A DNA stretch of 38,664 bases from an uncultured Alphaproteobacteria bacterium (GTDB lineage Bacteria; Pseudomonadota; Alphaproteobacteria; RF32; CAG-239). Both the position numbers and the translations under genes were made by a program. Within the stretch, counting starts at the first letter, position 1; each line of letters starts with the position of its first letter. The stretch covers positions 1-38,664 of the forward strand of contig CALXTN010000015.1 of assembly GCA_944391405.1 (NCBI GenBank). Reading direction: 5' to 3'. Below, one piece after another: positions 15,825 through 24,051 of the stretch. The notes under the pieces are model-generated. The model was not told where the DNA came from, did not search any database, and was given only the letters and a program-made list of their open reading frames with translations.

Positions 15825-17147
15825 ATGATTAAATTTAACGGACGACCGGATAACGATAATAAAAATAATGCCGGTAAACCGAAAAAACGTCGGTTTAACG
15901 ATAAAAATATAAAAATTGCCGACGGACGCAGTGGCGGGGCTGATGAAAGAGCTATATATCAATTTGCAGAAAACGCTTTTTTGAAAAATCCTAACGTGGT
16001 GCCGGTGGTGTTACCTCAGGTGAAAACTCACGATAAAACTCGGGGGGAAATTCGTAAAGGCGATAGAAACCCCACTTTAACTCAAAATAATTATGCCGCT
16101 ATTGACTTGGGTACGAACTCTTGTCGGTTAGTGGTCGCTACGCCGACGACGACTTCTTTTCGCGTGGTGGAAACTTTTTCTAAGGTCGTTCGCTTGGGCG
16201 AGGGGATTATTCAGGATAATGAACTTTCTTTAAAAGCAATGCGTCGCACTATTCAGGCTCTTAAAGTGTGTCGTGGTGTGATTGATGAATATATGCCGAT
16301 TGCCGCAAGCCGTTTTGTGGCGACGGCCGCTTGCCGAAGAGCTAAAAATGTGGCGCAGTTTGTGGAAATGGCTAAGCGTGAAGCCGGTATTGATTTGGAG
16401 GTTATTTCTTCTAAAGAAGAGGCTAGGCTTTCTGTGGTGGGGTGTTTGCCGCTCTTAAACCGAAATATTAAACGCGTATTGGTGTTTGATATCGGTGGGG
16501 GCTCGACACAAATATCTTTGGCACGGGTTACCGATAATGGAAAGACGTTTATTGAAGGTTTTGTTTCGCTTCCTTATGGCGTGGTTACTATTTCCGAAGC
16601 CTTTGCAGGACACGAAATGAGTACGCTCGAATATTCTACTGTGGTGGAGCGTACTCAGGCAATTTTGCAAGAATTTGAAGATAAACATCAAATCTATCAG
16701 GCGATTGCCAATCAGGAAATTCAAGTTATCGGTACTTCCGGTACAGTTACCGTTATCGGGGCGGTACATTTGAAATTGCCACGGTATAACCGCTCTGCCG
16801 TTGACGGTATCGCTATTTCCGCTCCAGATATTGATTTTACGATTAACAAAATCAAAACTATGGGCGTTGAAGGGCGCTGTAAACATCCGTGTATCGGACA
16901 GTCAAAATCCGATTTGACTGTTGCGGGCTGTGCAATTATTGAAGCTCTGATGACGTTTTGGCCGATTTCTGAAATTACCGTGGCAGATCGTGGTATCCGT
17001 GAGGGGATTTTGCTCGACTTGATGCATGCACAGAAAAATAATACTTCTCATCATCGTAAAAAGAATCGGCGGAGTGGTCGTTTTCCCTATGATCGTCGGG
17101 CGCATAAAAATACAGCGTTTCATTCGCAAAAATCTGTGGCACAATAA
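15825..17147 (+). CDS. Ppx/GppA-family phosphatase (exopolyphosphatase or pppGpp phosphatase)
   Basis: A 440-residue member of the Ppx/GppA family in the ASKHA fold. Family members hydrolyse polyphosphate or convert pppGpp to ppGpp. The domain starts at residue ~90 with YAAIDLGTNSCRL. It continues with ATAACRRAKN (167-175), the SSKEEARLS segment carrying the catalytic Glu (~195-203), and the phosphate loop FDIGGGSTQIS (221-231). An 85-residue basic, Asn/Lys-rich N-terminal extension and a His/Arg-rich tail (SHHRKKNRRSGR) flank it and may bind RNA or polyphosphate. GGAG at 15815-15818 precedes the ATG. It is followed by a second paralogue and rlmE. Which substrate it prefers cannot be told. 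Confidence 0.9.
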   Translation: MIKFNGRPDNDNKNNAGKPKKRRFNDKNIKIADGRSGGADERAIYQFAENAFLKNPNVVPVVLPQVKTHDKTRGEIRKGDRNPTLTQNNYAAIDLGTNSCRLVVATPTTTSFRVVETFSKVVRLGEGIIQDNELSLKAMRRTIQALKVCRGVIDEYMPIAASRFVATAACRRAKNVAQFVEMAKREAGIDLEVISSKEEARLSVVGCLPLLNRNIKRVLVFDIGGGSTQISLARVTDNGKTFIEGFVSLPYGVVTISEAFAGHEMSTLEYSTVVERTQAILQEFEDKHQIYQAIANQEIQVIGTSGTVTVIGAVHLKLPRYNRSAVDGIAISAPDIDFTINKIKTMGVEGRCKHPCIGQSKSDLTVAGCAIIEALMTFWPISEITVADRGIREGILLDLMHAQKNNTSHHRKKNRRSGRFPYDRRAHKNTAFHSQKSVAQ

Positions 17148-17470
17148 CAGGTTGTGTGCGGTTTTGTGCTCTCGGAGCCGGACTTGGCAAAGGGTGACTT
17201 GTGTGCTTTATGGTAGGTGCTAAAAGTCGCAGCTGGTGCTTGGTTGTGAAAAGGGGAAAAGCATGGCAAAGGTAGATGGTGCTTGGATATGACTTAAAAC
17301 CGCTAGTTTGGTCTGGACTGAAGGCTTTGTTAAAGCCGGCAAGGGGCTCTGGTGGCAAGATGAGGCTTAGGTTTAGCTAATGAGTGTATAAGAGAAAAGT
17401 TGAGATTGTTATATAAAATTTAATGGTATAGGATTGTGAAAACTTGGTTTTTAGTTTATCAGGGGGACTT
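17148..17470 (+). other. Intergenic spacer between the two Ppx/GppA genes
   Basis: These 323 bp have no convincing gene. They are more G-rich than the neighbourhood and contain a perfect small hairpin GGCTTT-GTT-AAAGCC (17323-17337) with no T run, then an AT-rich stretch before the next gene. A structured leader or small RNA is possible; nothing I recognise. Confidence 0.5.
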
Positions 17471-18427
17471 ATGGCTGATTTGGTAGAAGATAAAATGGAT
17501 GGGAAAAATTATTTTGCGGCGATGGATTTGGGTACAAATTCTAATCGTTTGTTGATTGTCGATGATAAAGGGGTTCCGGTTTATCGTGATGTCAGACACG
17601 TGGCTCTGGGAGAAAAATTGGCGGAAAATCATTGTTTCTGTTCGCAAGCTATGGAACGGGCTATTTGCTCCTTTATGGATTTTTCTGAAATGATGAAGGT
17701 CTATAATGTCAAAAAATATCGTGCTATTGCTACAGCCGCTTGTCGTATGAGCTCAAATACCAAATCCTTTGTGAAAGATGTTAAAGACGCTTCCGGTATT
17801 GATATCGACGTTATCAGCGAATTTGAAGAGGCGCGCTTAACCCTCTTGGGCGCGAAATTAAATGCTCCCGAAGATAAAAAATATTTGCTTGTTTATGATT
17901 TGGGGGGCGGTTCTACAGAAGTGACGCTTGCCACTAACTCTGATAATCCGCAAATCTTGGCGACTGTTTCCGTGCCGCTTGGTGCTCGCAACTCTTCTGA
18001 AATGTTTAACCTCTTTGAATATAAAGAAACAAATGCTTTGGCGTTGGAAGATAAAGTTTTGCATTATCTTCGTCCGTTTTTGGAAAAAATCGAGGCGTTT
18101 GATTATCGTGATAATTCGGCGCTTATCGCTACTTCTTCCATGCCGTTGCGTTTGGTGTCTTGGATTAAACAGCATCCGAAATATGATAAATTTGCATCAG
18201 ACGGACAGACCGTTGCGCTAGATGATGTGGATGAAATTATTGAAAAAATGTTGAATATGAACTTGCAACAAAGATCCGAATCTCCTTATATCGGACCAAA
18301 CCGTGCTCCGATTTTTGTAGCTGCGGGGATTATCTTTCGGACTATCTATCGCGCTCTTAAACAAAAGGAAATGACAGCTTCTCTTAAAAGTGCTCAGGAA
18401 GCAATTGTGGCTGAATTGGTTGCATAA
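17471..18427 (+). CDS. Second Ppx/GppA-family phosphatase
   Basis: 318 residues from the ATG at 17471, with AGGGGG at 17461-17466. A TTG at 17444 would place the ribosome binding site inside the gene, so I reject it. Motifs of the N-terminal ASKHA phosphatase domain are AAMDLGTNSNRLL (residues 16-28), ATAACRMSSN, SEFEEARLTLLGA with the catalytic Glu, and YDLGGGSTEVTLA. It is shorter than its upstream paralogue and lacks that protein's basic extensions. It lies 110 bp before rlmE. Ppx/GppA beside RlmE is a common alphaproteobacterial arrangement. Having two adjacent paralogues suggests divided roles (for example polyP versus pppGpp), which is inference. Confidence 0.88.
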   Translation: MADLVEDKMDGKNYFAAMDLGTNSNRLLIVDDKGVPVYRDVRHVALGEKLAENHCFCSQAMERAICSFMDFSEMMKVYNVKKYRAIATAACRMSSNTKSFVKDVKDASGIDIDVISEFEEARLTLLGAKLNAPEDKKYLLVYDLGGGSTEVTLATNSDNPQILATVSVPLGARNSSEMFNLFEYKETNALALEDKVLHYLRPFLEKIEAFDYRDNSALIATSSMPLRLVSWIKQHPKYDKFASDGQTVALDDVDEIIEKMLNMNLQQRSESPYIGPNRAPIFVAAGIIFRTIYRALKQKEMTASLKSAQEAIVAELVA

Positions 18428-18537
18428 AATTTATACGTGACTTTTATGAAATGTTGTGATATTTTATGCAGTATGTTTGAGATGAGCTTATCGGCGTAGC
18501 AGAGAAAAAATTTATTGAAAGAGCTTGGAGCATATAA

Positions 18538-19239
18538 ATGGCTAAATTAACAAAATCAGCAAAGGAAGTTCGTGGACGGAAAATGCTTACCGTTAAATTA
18601 AAAGAGGCTAAGTATCATACTTCTTCTTCTAATCGCTGGTTGGAACGTCAACTCAATGATCCTTATGTGGCGGAGGCTAAGCGGCAGGGCTATCGTTCTC
18701 GCGCGGCTTTCAAACTTATTCAGTTGGATGAAAAGTATAAATTCTTGGGGAAAAATAAGGTAATTGTTGATTTAGGTTGTGCTCCGGGGGGATGGTCGCA
18801 AATTGCCGCTTTGCGCTTGAAAGGGACGGGGAAACTCGTTGGATTGGATATTTTGCCAACTGAACCGCTTGAGGGGGCTACTTTTGTTTGTCAGGATTTT
18901 ACCGAACCTGATGCTGATGAAAAATTGTTGCAACTTTTGGATGGGGCGCACGCCGATATTGTGATGAGCGATATGGCGGCAAATACCACTGGGCATCAAC
19001 AAACCGACCACTTGCGCACTATCGCTTTAGTGGAAGGGGCATATGAATTTGCTAAAACCGTCTTAAACGAGGGAGGTATCTTTATTGCCAAAGTATTTCA
19101 AGGTGGTGCAGAGGGCGAACTTCTGACTGATATGAAAAAATGTTTTGCCAAAGTTTCTCATTATAAACCTGATGCCAGTCGTGAAAAATCGCCTGAAACC
19201 TACGTGGTGGCTCAGGGGTTTCGTGGTTTGCAAAAGTAA
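18538..19239 (+). CDS. rlmE: 23S rRNA (uridine-2552 2'-O) methyltransferase RlmE
   Basis: A 233-residue FtsJ/RrmJ-type enzyme that methylates the ribose of U2552 in the 23S rRNA A-loop late in 50S assembly. The K-D-K-E catalytic tetrad is visible: K59 in RSRAAFKL, D145 in MSDMAAN, K185 in FIAKVFQGG and E220 in KSPETYVVA. The AdoMet site is VDLGCAPGGWSQ (77-88). A ~30-residue basic N-terminal tail explains the extra length over the ~209-residue E. coli protein. TTGGAG ten bases before the ATG serves as ribosome binding site. It follows the second Ppx/GppA gene. Confidence 0.96.
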   Translation: MAKLTKSAKEVRGRKMLTVKLKEAKYHTSSSNRWLERQLNDPYVAEAKRQGYRSRAAFKLIQLDEKYKFLGKNKVIVDLGCAPGGWSQIAALRLKGTGKLVGLDILPTEPLEGATFVCQDFTEPDADEKLLQLLDGAHADIVMSDMAANTTGHQQTDHLRTIALVEGAYEFAKTVLNEGGIFIAKVFQGGAEGELLTDMKKCFAKVSHYKPDASREKSPETYVVAQGFRGLQK

Positions 19240-19287
19240 TCGATTGGGGTGTGTAAATGTTTGATTTTCTTTTTATTCCAATCGATT
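19239..19287 (+). repeat. 10-bp inverted repeat downstream of rlmE
   Basis: AATCGATTGG (19239-19248) and CCAATCGATT (19278-19287) are perfect inverted copies separated by 29 bp, starting at the rlmE stop codon. There is no T run at once downstream, so it may be a weak terminator or a protein-binding site. Confidence 0.5.
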
Positions 19288-19316
19288 GCTATAGAGAGGG
19301 GCTATTTTATTTTTTA

Positions 19317-19345
19317 TTGCATATTTTATTTTTTTACCGTAAGAT
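19317..19345 (+). promoter_or_regulatory. Predicted sigma70-type promoter for the membrane protein gene
   Basis: TTGCAT (19317-19322), a 17-bp T-rich spacer and TAAGAT (19340-19345), 30 bp before the ATG at 19375. Prediction only. Confidence 0.5.
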
Positions 19346-19374
19346 GCTAACGAATCTAACAAGGAATTTGGATA

Positions 19375-19968
19375 ATGGCAAAAGTTACCAGAAGAAAAAA
19401 GTTTTGGAGAGTACTAAGGCGGAAATTATTTAAGCCTTTGCTTTATGCTACTGGTTTGAGTCTTTTGCTTTATCTTATTATCGGTAACGCAGTTATACAA
19501 CGTCGAGTTGTTGAGGTACAGGCTCCGAGGTTTCTTATTACCAGAATTTCTGAATCGTTTGATGAAACTGAATTTATGCATCTCTTGTTGACTGCTCAGG
19601 AGCTTTTGAAATTACCTAAGGCTTCTTCTCAGTTATTGGATTTTGTTCAAGAACCTTTTCCGGGTAAGTGCCCTCCTTATCTTAAGGAACAACTTAATCG
19701 AATGAATTGGGAACCTCAGGCGTTTTTGGTTAGAGTCCATAGATTGTTTAAAATGTATGATGTTTATGATCGTATTGTTCGTTTAGACGATACAATCTCT
19801 TTCTTGTCTAAGGAAGTGGAAGAAGGGCGGTTACCTGTGGCTATTGTTTCTCAAATCGAAATTTTGAAAAAAGAACGTATGGCTATTATCGGTAAGGATA
19901 TTTCACAAGAGGAATTTGATTTTGTTTCTGAATACAATGGCTTGATTTTGCGTTTGAAACATTTATAA
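19375..19968 (+). CDS. Single-pass membrane protein of unknown function
   Basis: 197 residues. A very basic N-terminus (MAKVTRRKKFWRVLRRKLFK) precedes one transmembrane helix at about residues 21-41 (LLYATGLSLLLYLIIGNAVI). By the positive-inside rule the C-terminal ~155 residues are periplasmic. They are mostly helical, including 'LDDTISFLSKEVEEG' and 'VSQIEILKKERMAIIG', and may form a coiled coil. No catalytic motif or named family is recognised. AAGGA at 19361-19365 serves the ATG, and a promoter is predicted just upstream. The terminator at 20166-20200 lies about 200 bp after the stop. It is probably an envelope component. Confidence 0.75.
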   Translation: MAKVTRRKKFWRVLRRKLFKPLLYATGLSLLLYLIIGNAVIQRRVVEVQAPRFLITRISESFDETEFMHLLLTAQELLKLPKASSQLLDFVQEPFPGKCPPYLKEQLNRMNWEPQAFLVRVHRLFKMYDVYDRIVRLDDTISFLSKEVEEGRLPVAIVSQIEILKKERMAIIGKDISQEEFDFVSEYNGLILRLKHL

Positions 19969-20165
19969 ATTTAGAGTGTGCTTGGAGGGGGGAACTTGTT
20001 TGTTTTTTTATGTATGCCGTATGTGGGGAAATTAAATAAGGTGTATTTTTCTTATGTATGAGATTTTTCTGCTGAGGATATTCGGCGGAATTTAGGCGGG
20101 CGGAGTCAGAAGAAAAAGCAATCTTTTCTCTGCTTATAAATATAGGTGGGGAGATGAAGTTCGCT

Positions 20166-20200
20166 AAAAGGTACTCGAGGGGGCTCGGGTACTTTTTTTG
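20166..20200 (+). terminator. Strong rho-independent terminator
   Basis: AAAAGGTACTCGAG (20166-20179) pairs with CTCGGGTACTTTTT (20184-20197) over about 14 bp with two G-T wobbles, followed by a T run. It ends transcription coming from the membrane protein gene. Confidence 0.88.
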
Positions 20201-20314
20201 TGATTGAGAAGCTTTAGATGATTTTTTTGATCTATCTATTTCTGGGAGAGATCTAATGGTAAAGTTATAAAGAATTGTAAGGTGAAAATATTTTTTTAAC
20301 TGTTTCCAAATCTA

Positions 20315-20343
20315 TTGACATCCTGTCAGGGGTGTGTTATTTC
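20315..20343 (+). promoter_or_regulatory. Predicted promoter with overlapping palindrome
   Basis: TTGACA (20315-20320), a 17-bp spacer and TATTTC (20338-20343). The palindrome TGACA-TCC-TGTCA (20316-20328) covers the -35 box and could be a repressor site. The nearest downstream gene is the phage-tail-like CDS at 20598. Confidence 0.5.
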
Positions 20344-20556
20344 TATTTTATCATGGCGGTTTTGTTTGTGCAATTCCGCCTTTTGTTTTATAGAACATAC
20401 ATATGCTGCTTTTTATGGCTTTAAATTGAAAATATGTCTTAAAAAGTGTGGGCTGTTTGTGTTGTTTGATTTAGCTTCATATCTGTTATGAGTGTGAGCT
20501 TTTTTATGTTTCGGATAAAAGGTTTTGCTTTTTTTTTGAAATATTGGGTTTAATAT

Positions 20557-20582
20557 GGACACTTTTATAGGTGTCCTTTTTT
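20557..20582 (+). terminator. Terminator-like hairpin just before a start codon (possible attenuator)
   Basis: GGACAC (20557-20562) and GTGTCC (20571-20576), extended by a T-G and a T-A pair, then six T's. It ends only four bases before the GGGAG ribosome binding site of the gene at 20598. It would stop most transcripts from the promoter at 20315 unless antiterminated. Confidence 0.65.
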
Positions 20583-20597
20583 ATTGGGAGATTGATG

Positions 20598-21878
20598 ATG
20601 AAAGGGTTGACTAACGCGTCTAATTCTTCAAAAAGCGGTTTGGGAAATATCGTGTTTGCGGTTAATAATACAGGTGCTGATATTGTGGCAGGGCAAAAGG
20701 TTTGGTTAAATAAACATAACGATACAGCTATGGATTCAGATTGGATAAGTACGGATAGTACAAATTATGATAATGGTTTTTTTATTTTTCCAAATGCTGA
20801 TAATAATTTTGTAGCTTATAATGGTTCTGATACTAAATTGGTTGGCTCTTATGCAACAGATACGCAAACGTGGAATATTACTAGTGAAACTTTAGCTAAT
20901 CAAAGTATCAAGTGTTTTAGTATGAATTATGCTAATGGAAAATACTATGGTTGGTATATACCCACGGGAGGATTTAATAGTTCTACTAATCTTCCTGATA
21001 CGGTTATTTATGATAATAATCAAACATTTGAGTTTTTTTCCAGTGCTTTAGTATTATCAGATAAATGGGAGATTTCAAAAGGGTCTGCTCCTTATAAGTA
21101 TTTATTTAAAGATAAAAGCACTAATGATACTATTGAATTAGATTGGACTGAAAATAAGGAAGTTATTTATTCTGCTTTTCTTACACCTGATAATTATTTC
21201 TTTATTATTACGAAAGGTTATTCTAATGATATTATTTATACAAGGTATTTTTCTCTTGTGCGAGGTAGTATAGGATTAACTATTGTTGCTCCCATAGGAG
21301 CAGACCCAGCTATGCAAGCGGTAATGACACAACCTTGTATCAAATATTGTGCGGGAAGTTATCTTATAACAAGCTCAACGGTTACAGCTAATATAAACTA
21401 TGGCTATGGTTTAATTATTTATAAGATAAAATCTTATATGACGGATAATAGAATTATTGTGGCTGATGATTTACCTGATGATTTGCAAGCTCTTATCGGT
21501 ACGGCTTGTGTTGCAAGGTATGACGATAGAACAAAACGTTTGTATGTTTCAAATGCTACGGAATTTTTTATGTTTGATTTTGTTGATGGAAAATTTGTAA
21601 ACGCTAATCTTGCCTTAGATACTTCAAAAATATTTACGGTTTATAGAAGAAGTCATACTTTTAGTGTTTCAGATGATAAAACAACAATATTTATAAATGG
21701 GGATACAAGTACTAGTGAGGGAAAGTTACAAATGCTAAAATTATCTAATCCTGATGATACGGAATGGTATGCCGAAAACTTTGAACAATCTTCATCATTG
21801 TCTTTGACAGGGTATGCGACGGGTAATACAGTTACAAATGGGCGCTATGAGATTAGTACTGTTTTAGGAGAATCGTAG
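20598..21878 (+). CDS. Phage tail/structural-like protein in an isolated cassette
   Basis: 426 residues from the ATG at 20598 (GGGAG seven bases upstream); an ATG at 20595 is also possible. There is no signal peptide. The N-terminus 'NIVFAVNNTGADIVAGQKVWLNKH' and the C-terminus 'SLTGYATGNTVTNGRYEISTVL' resemble phrases seen in phage tail and fibre proteins ('...tGFATG.T...GRYEV.TVL'). The centre has repeated beta-rich units such as 'DKWEISKGSAPYKYLFKD'. The gene is Asn/Asp/Thr/Ser-rich and more AT-rich than its neighbours, which fits transfer. No other phage gene is nearby, so it is a lone remnant or a domesticated structural protein. It has its own promoter, attenuator-like hairpin and terminator. 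Confidence 0.6.
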   Translation: MKGLTNASNSSKSGLGNIVFAVNNTGADIVAGQKVWLNKHNDTAMDSDWISTDSTNYDNGFFIFPNADNNFVAYNGSDTKLVGSYATDTQTWNITSETLANQSIKCFSMNYANGKYYGWYIPTGGFNSSTNLPDTVIYDNNQTFEFFSSALVLSDKWEISKGSAPYKYLFKDKSTNDTIELDWTENKEVIYSAFLTPDNYFFIITKGYSNDIIYTRYFSLVRGSIGLTIVAPIGADPAMQAVMTQPCIKYCAGSYLITSSTVTANINYGYGLIIYKIKSYMTDNRIIVADDLPDDLQALIGTACVARYDDRTKRLYVSNATEFFMFDFVDGKFVNANLALDTSKIFTVYRRSHTFSVSDDKTTIFINGDTSTSEGKLQMLKLSNPDDTEWYAENFEQSSSLSLTGYATGNTVTNGRYEISTVLGES

Positions 21879-21967
21879 CGTTTTATTTATATTTTAGGTT
21901 GCAATTTTGAGATTAATAGACGCATTGTGACTATGTTTATTGGAAAAAAGTCCTAATATTTATGAGA

Positions 21968-22014
21968 AGAGTCGAGGCGAGGAGGAAGTTTGTGGCCGTC
22001 GGCTCTTTTTTTTG
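21968..22014 (+). terminator. Rho-independent terminator after the phage-tail-like gene
   Basis: AGAGTCGAGGC (21968-21978) pairs with GCCGTCGGCTCT (21995-22006) with one wobble and one bulge, followed by nine T's. It is 90 bp after the stop and closes the cassette. Confidence 0.8.
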
Positions 22015-22095
22015 TTTTGTAATAAAAAAAATAATATGATTTTAGTGATTGTTTTGGCTTGTTTTTTTGGGCGTGTAAATAAAAAAATATTTATC

Positions 22096-22123
22096 TTGAA
22101 AATATAAAAAAAATTGGTATGCT
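22096..22123 (+). promoter_or_regulatory. Predicted promoter of the polysaccharide operon
   Basis: TTGAAA (22096-22101), a 16-bp spacer and TATGCT (22118-22123). The first confident gene starts at 22627, so the transcript would have a leader of about 500 bases. Confidence 0.5.
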
Positions 22124-22626
22124 ATGGCTTACCTAATGTAAAAAATAAAGGGTGGTTTTTAAATATTGCGGATTGGATATGCGTATAGATTATAGCCCAA
22201 ATGACGCAAACAATACGAAAATAGTTTGCCGACAGTACTCCCTTTGCCCTTATGGTTTGGATAATGGCGCAGTTTTGTGGTGCGTGTTTGCTTTGGGGCG
22301 TTTTCTTGGTGTTTTGTGTGTTTTTTTATCGCAGGCTATAAAATTGTTTATGAGAAATGTCAAGAAATGGTGTCAATCTTTATTGGCAATATATTTTTGT
22401 TTGCTTGGCGATGTTTGGGAAAATCAGATATGGCTTTTTCAGATTAAAAGTGTTAAATCTAGTCGTTTGTTTGTTGATGTGCTTAAATTTTATGCCGTGC
22501 TTTGCGCTGGTTTGCTATTCGTACGAAATGTTTGTTTTGCAACTGTCACTTGTTGCTTTGGAGTAAGCTACATTGCAGTTTTTAACTTTGTTAAGAGAAA
22601 CGGACTTGAAAACAAGGAGAGTTGTG

Positions 22627-23616
22627 TTGCCTAAAATCAGCGTTATTATGCCGGTATATAATACCGATGAGGCTTTTCTTCGTCAGGCTTTGGATAGCAT
22701 TTTGGCGCAGAGTTTTGATGATTTTGAACTCATTGTGGTTAATGACGGCTCCAATGAACCGACAACTCTTGTTATTGATGAATATGCCGCTAAAGATAAA
22801 AGAATTAAAGTTATTCATAATCCGGTCAATAAAGGTGTTTCTTTTGCAAGAAATAACGGAAAGGCTCAGGCTAAAGGCGAATTTGTTATGTTTGTTGATG
22901 CTGATGATGTTTGTCATCCGGAACTCTTGCAATTGCTTTATCAAACTTTGGTTGATAATCAAGCTGATATTGTTGGGTGTTGTGTTAAAAATATTACTCG
23001 GACGCATGAATTTGAAAATCAAAGCGCGCTACATCCCAAAATTAAAATTTTTGCTAATCCTTTAGATGCATTTATGAAAAAAAGAAATATCCGAACAGAG
23101 GTTTTTGCTCGCTTGTATCGGAAAAATGTCGTCGAAAATATCAGTTTTCCTGAGGGAATTCGTTATGAAGACGTGTATTTTACAACGCTTGCTATGTTTG
23201 GAGCTCGTTCTTTTGTGATGATTGAAAATGAATTGTATGGATATAGAAAACACGCGCGCTCTTTTGTCAGAGAAGATTTTACACAAGAAAAAGCTCAGTA
23301 TTATTTGGATGTTATTCGTCAAGTTGATGCTTTCTTTAAAACGAAAAATGATGAAATTCGTCGGGAAGTACGTCGTTATATCTTAAACCAAAGAATTAAA
23401 ATGATTTTTAATCAGAGCGTTAGAAGACAGAAAAATTCCGGCGAACGCGAAAAGATTTTTTCGTTTTTGCAGGGAGAACTCAAAAATTTGTATGCACATG
23501 GCGTTGTCGACTATCAAATGCTTAAGGTGAAACATAAAATATCATTGTGGTTGTTGTTAAATTTGAAAAATCCAAAGTATAGCTTGCTTTGGACGAAAAT
23601 TGCAAAGGAGTTTTAA
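22627..23616 (+). CDS. GT2-family (GT-A) glycosyltransferase
   Basis: 329 residues if translation starts at the TTG at 22627, which sits seven bases after AAGGAG (22614-22619) and gives the classic N-terminus MPKISVIMPVYNTDEAF. A GTG at 22624 is the alternative. The ATG at 22573 would add 18 atypical residues and place the ribosome binding site inside the gene. GT-A motifs are VNDGSN (38-43), GVSFARNNG and DADD (about 90-93), with YEDVYF as the catalytic-base region. The tail is basic and helical. It is first gene of the operon and its stop abuts the ATG of the next gene (23617). Specificity is unknown. Confidence 0.9.
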   Translation: MPKISVIMPVYNTDEAFLRQALDSILAQSFDDFELIVVNDGSNEPTTLVIDEYAAKDKRIKVIHNPVNKGVSFARNNGKAQAKGEFVMFVDADDVCHPELLQLLYQTLVDNQADIVGCCVKNITRTHEFENQSALHPKIKIFANPLDAFMKKRNIRTEVFARLYRKNVVENISFPEGIRYEDVYFTTLAMFGARSFVMIENELYGYRKHARSFVREDFTQEKAQYYLDVIRQVDAFFKTKNDEIRREVRRYILNQRIKMIFNQSVRRQKNSGEREKIFSFLQGELKNLYAHGVVDYQMLKVKHKISLWLLLNLKNPKYSLLWTKIAKEF

Positions 23617-24051
23617 ATGAAAACCTATTATATCGTAAGCGGGGGATTTGACCCTATTCATGAAGGACATGTGGAAATGATTAAGGCTTCTGCTCAGGCT
23701 AGCGACGGCGTTATTGTTTTGGCTAATTCTGACGATTGGCTATGCCGTAAAAAAGGTAAAAATTTCCATACCATGAAAACACGTAAGGCTATTTTGGAAA
23801 ACCTTAAAGGTGTTGTGGATGTGTTGGAATTTGATGATACGGATAATTCCGCATGCGATGGTATTAAAAGAGCCAGAGCAAAGTATCCGGACGCTCATTT
23901 AGTATTTGCTAATGGCGGCGATCGCGGAAAAGATAATATTCCCGAAGGACCGGCTTGTCAGGCTTGCCACGTTGATTTGGCTTTTGGGGTTGGCGGGGAT
24001 AATAAAGCCAATTCTTCATCTTGGATTTTGGATAAGTGGAAGAGTAAATAA
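23617..24051 (+). CDS. HxGH-type nucleotidyltransferase (cytidylyltransferase-like)
   Basis: A 144-residue single-domain enzyme of the cytidylyl/adenylyltransferase superfamily (RfaE2/TagD-like fold). VSGGFDPIHEGHVEMIK (residues 8-24) contains the nucleotide-binding HxGH as HEGH. 'GGDRGKDNIPEG' and 'NKANSSSWIL' correspond to the later substrate and nucleotide loops, the latter replacing the more usual ISSTxxR. It activates a phosphorylated small molecule as a CDP or ADP derivative. The exact substrate (heptose, glycerol, ethanolamine or another phosphate) cannot be read. Its stop overlaps the next start by one base (TAATG), so the two are translationally coupled. Confidence 0.8.
   Translation: MKTYYIVSGGFDPIHEGHVEMIKASAQASDGVIVLANSDDWLCRKKGKNFHTMKTRKAILENLKGVVDVLEFDDTDNSACDGIKRARAKYPDAHLVFANGGDRGKDNIPEGPACQACHVDLAFGVGGDNKANSSSWILDKWKSK

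Larger units (their letters stand above)
19969..20594 (+). other. Intergenic region with terminator, promoter and leader of the phage-tail-like gene
   Basis: 626 bp without a convincing gene. It contains the strong terminator at 20166-20200, a promoter at 20315-20343 that overlaps a small palindrome, and an AT-rich ~215-base leader that ends in a terminator-like hairpin immediately before the next ribosome binding site. I see no other recognisable element between 19969 and 20165. Confidence 0.65.
21879..22626 (+). other. Long non-coding stretch and leader of the polysaccharide operon
   Basis: 748 bp with the terminator at 21968-22014 and the promoter at 22096-22123. The remainder is T-rich. 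An open frame 22179-22634 (ATG start, hydrophobic, Cys-rich) overlaps the next gene's start by eight bases. It has weak coding character and no good ribosome binding site, so I do not call it. No known riboswitch or antitermination element was recognised. Confidence 0.55.

Noticed and set aside
22179..22634. 152-codon hydrophobic, Cys-rich open frame ahead of the GT2 gene
   Set aside because: There is no good ribosome binding site, its composition follows T-rich DNA, and it resembles no family. The overlap with the next start is suggestive but not enough to call a gene.
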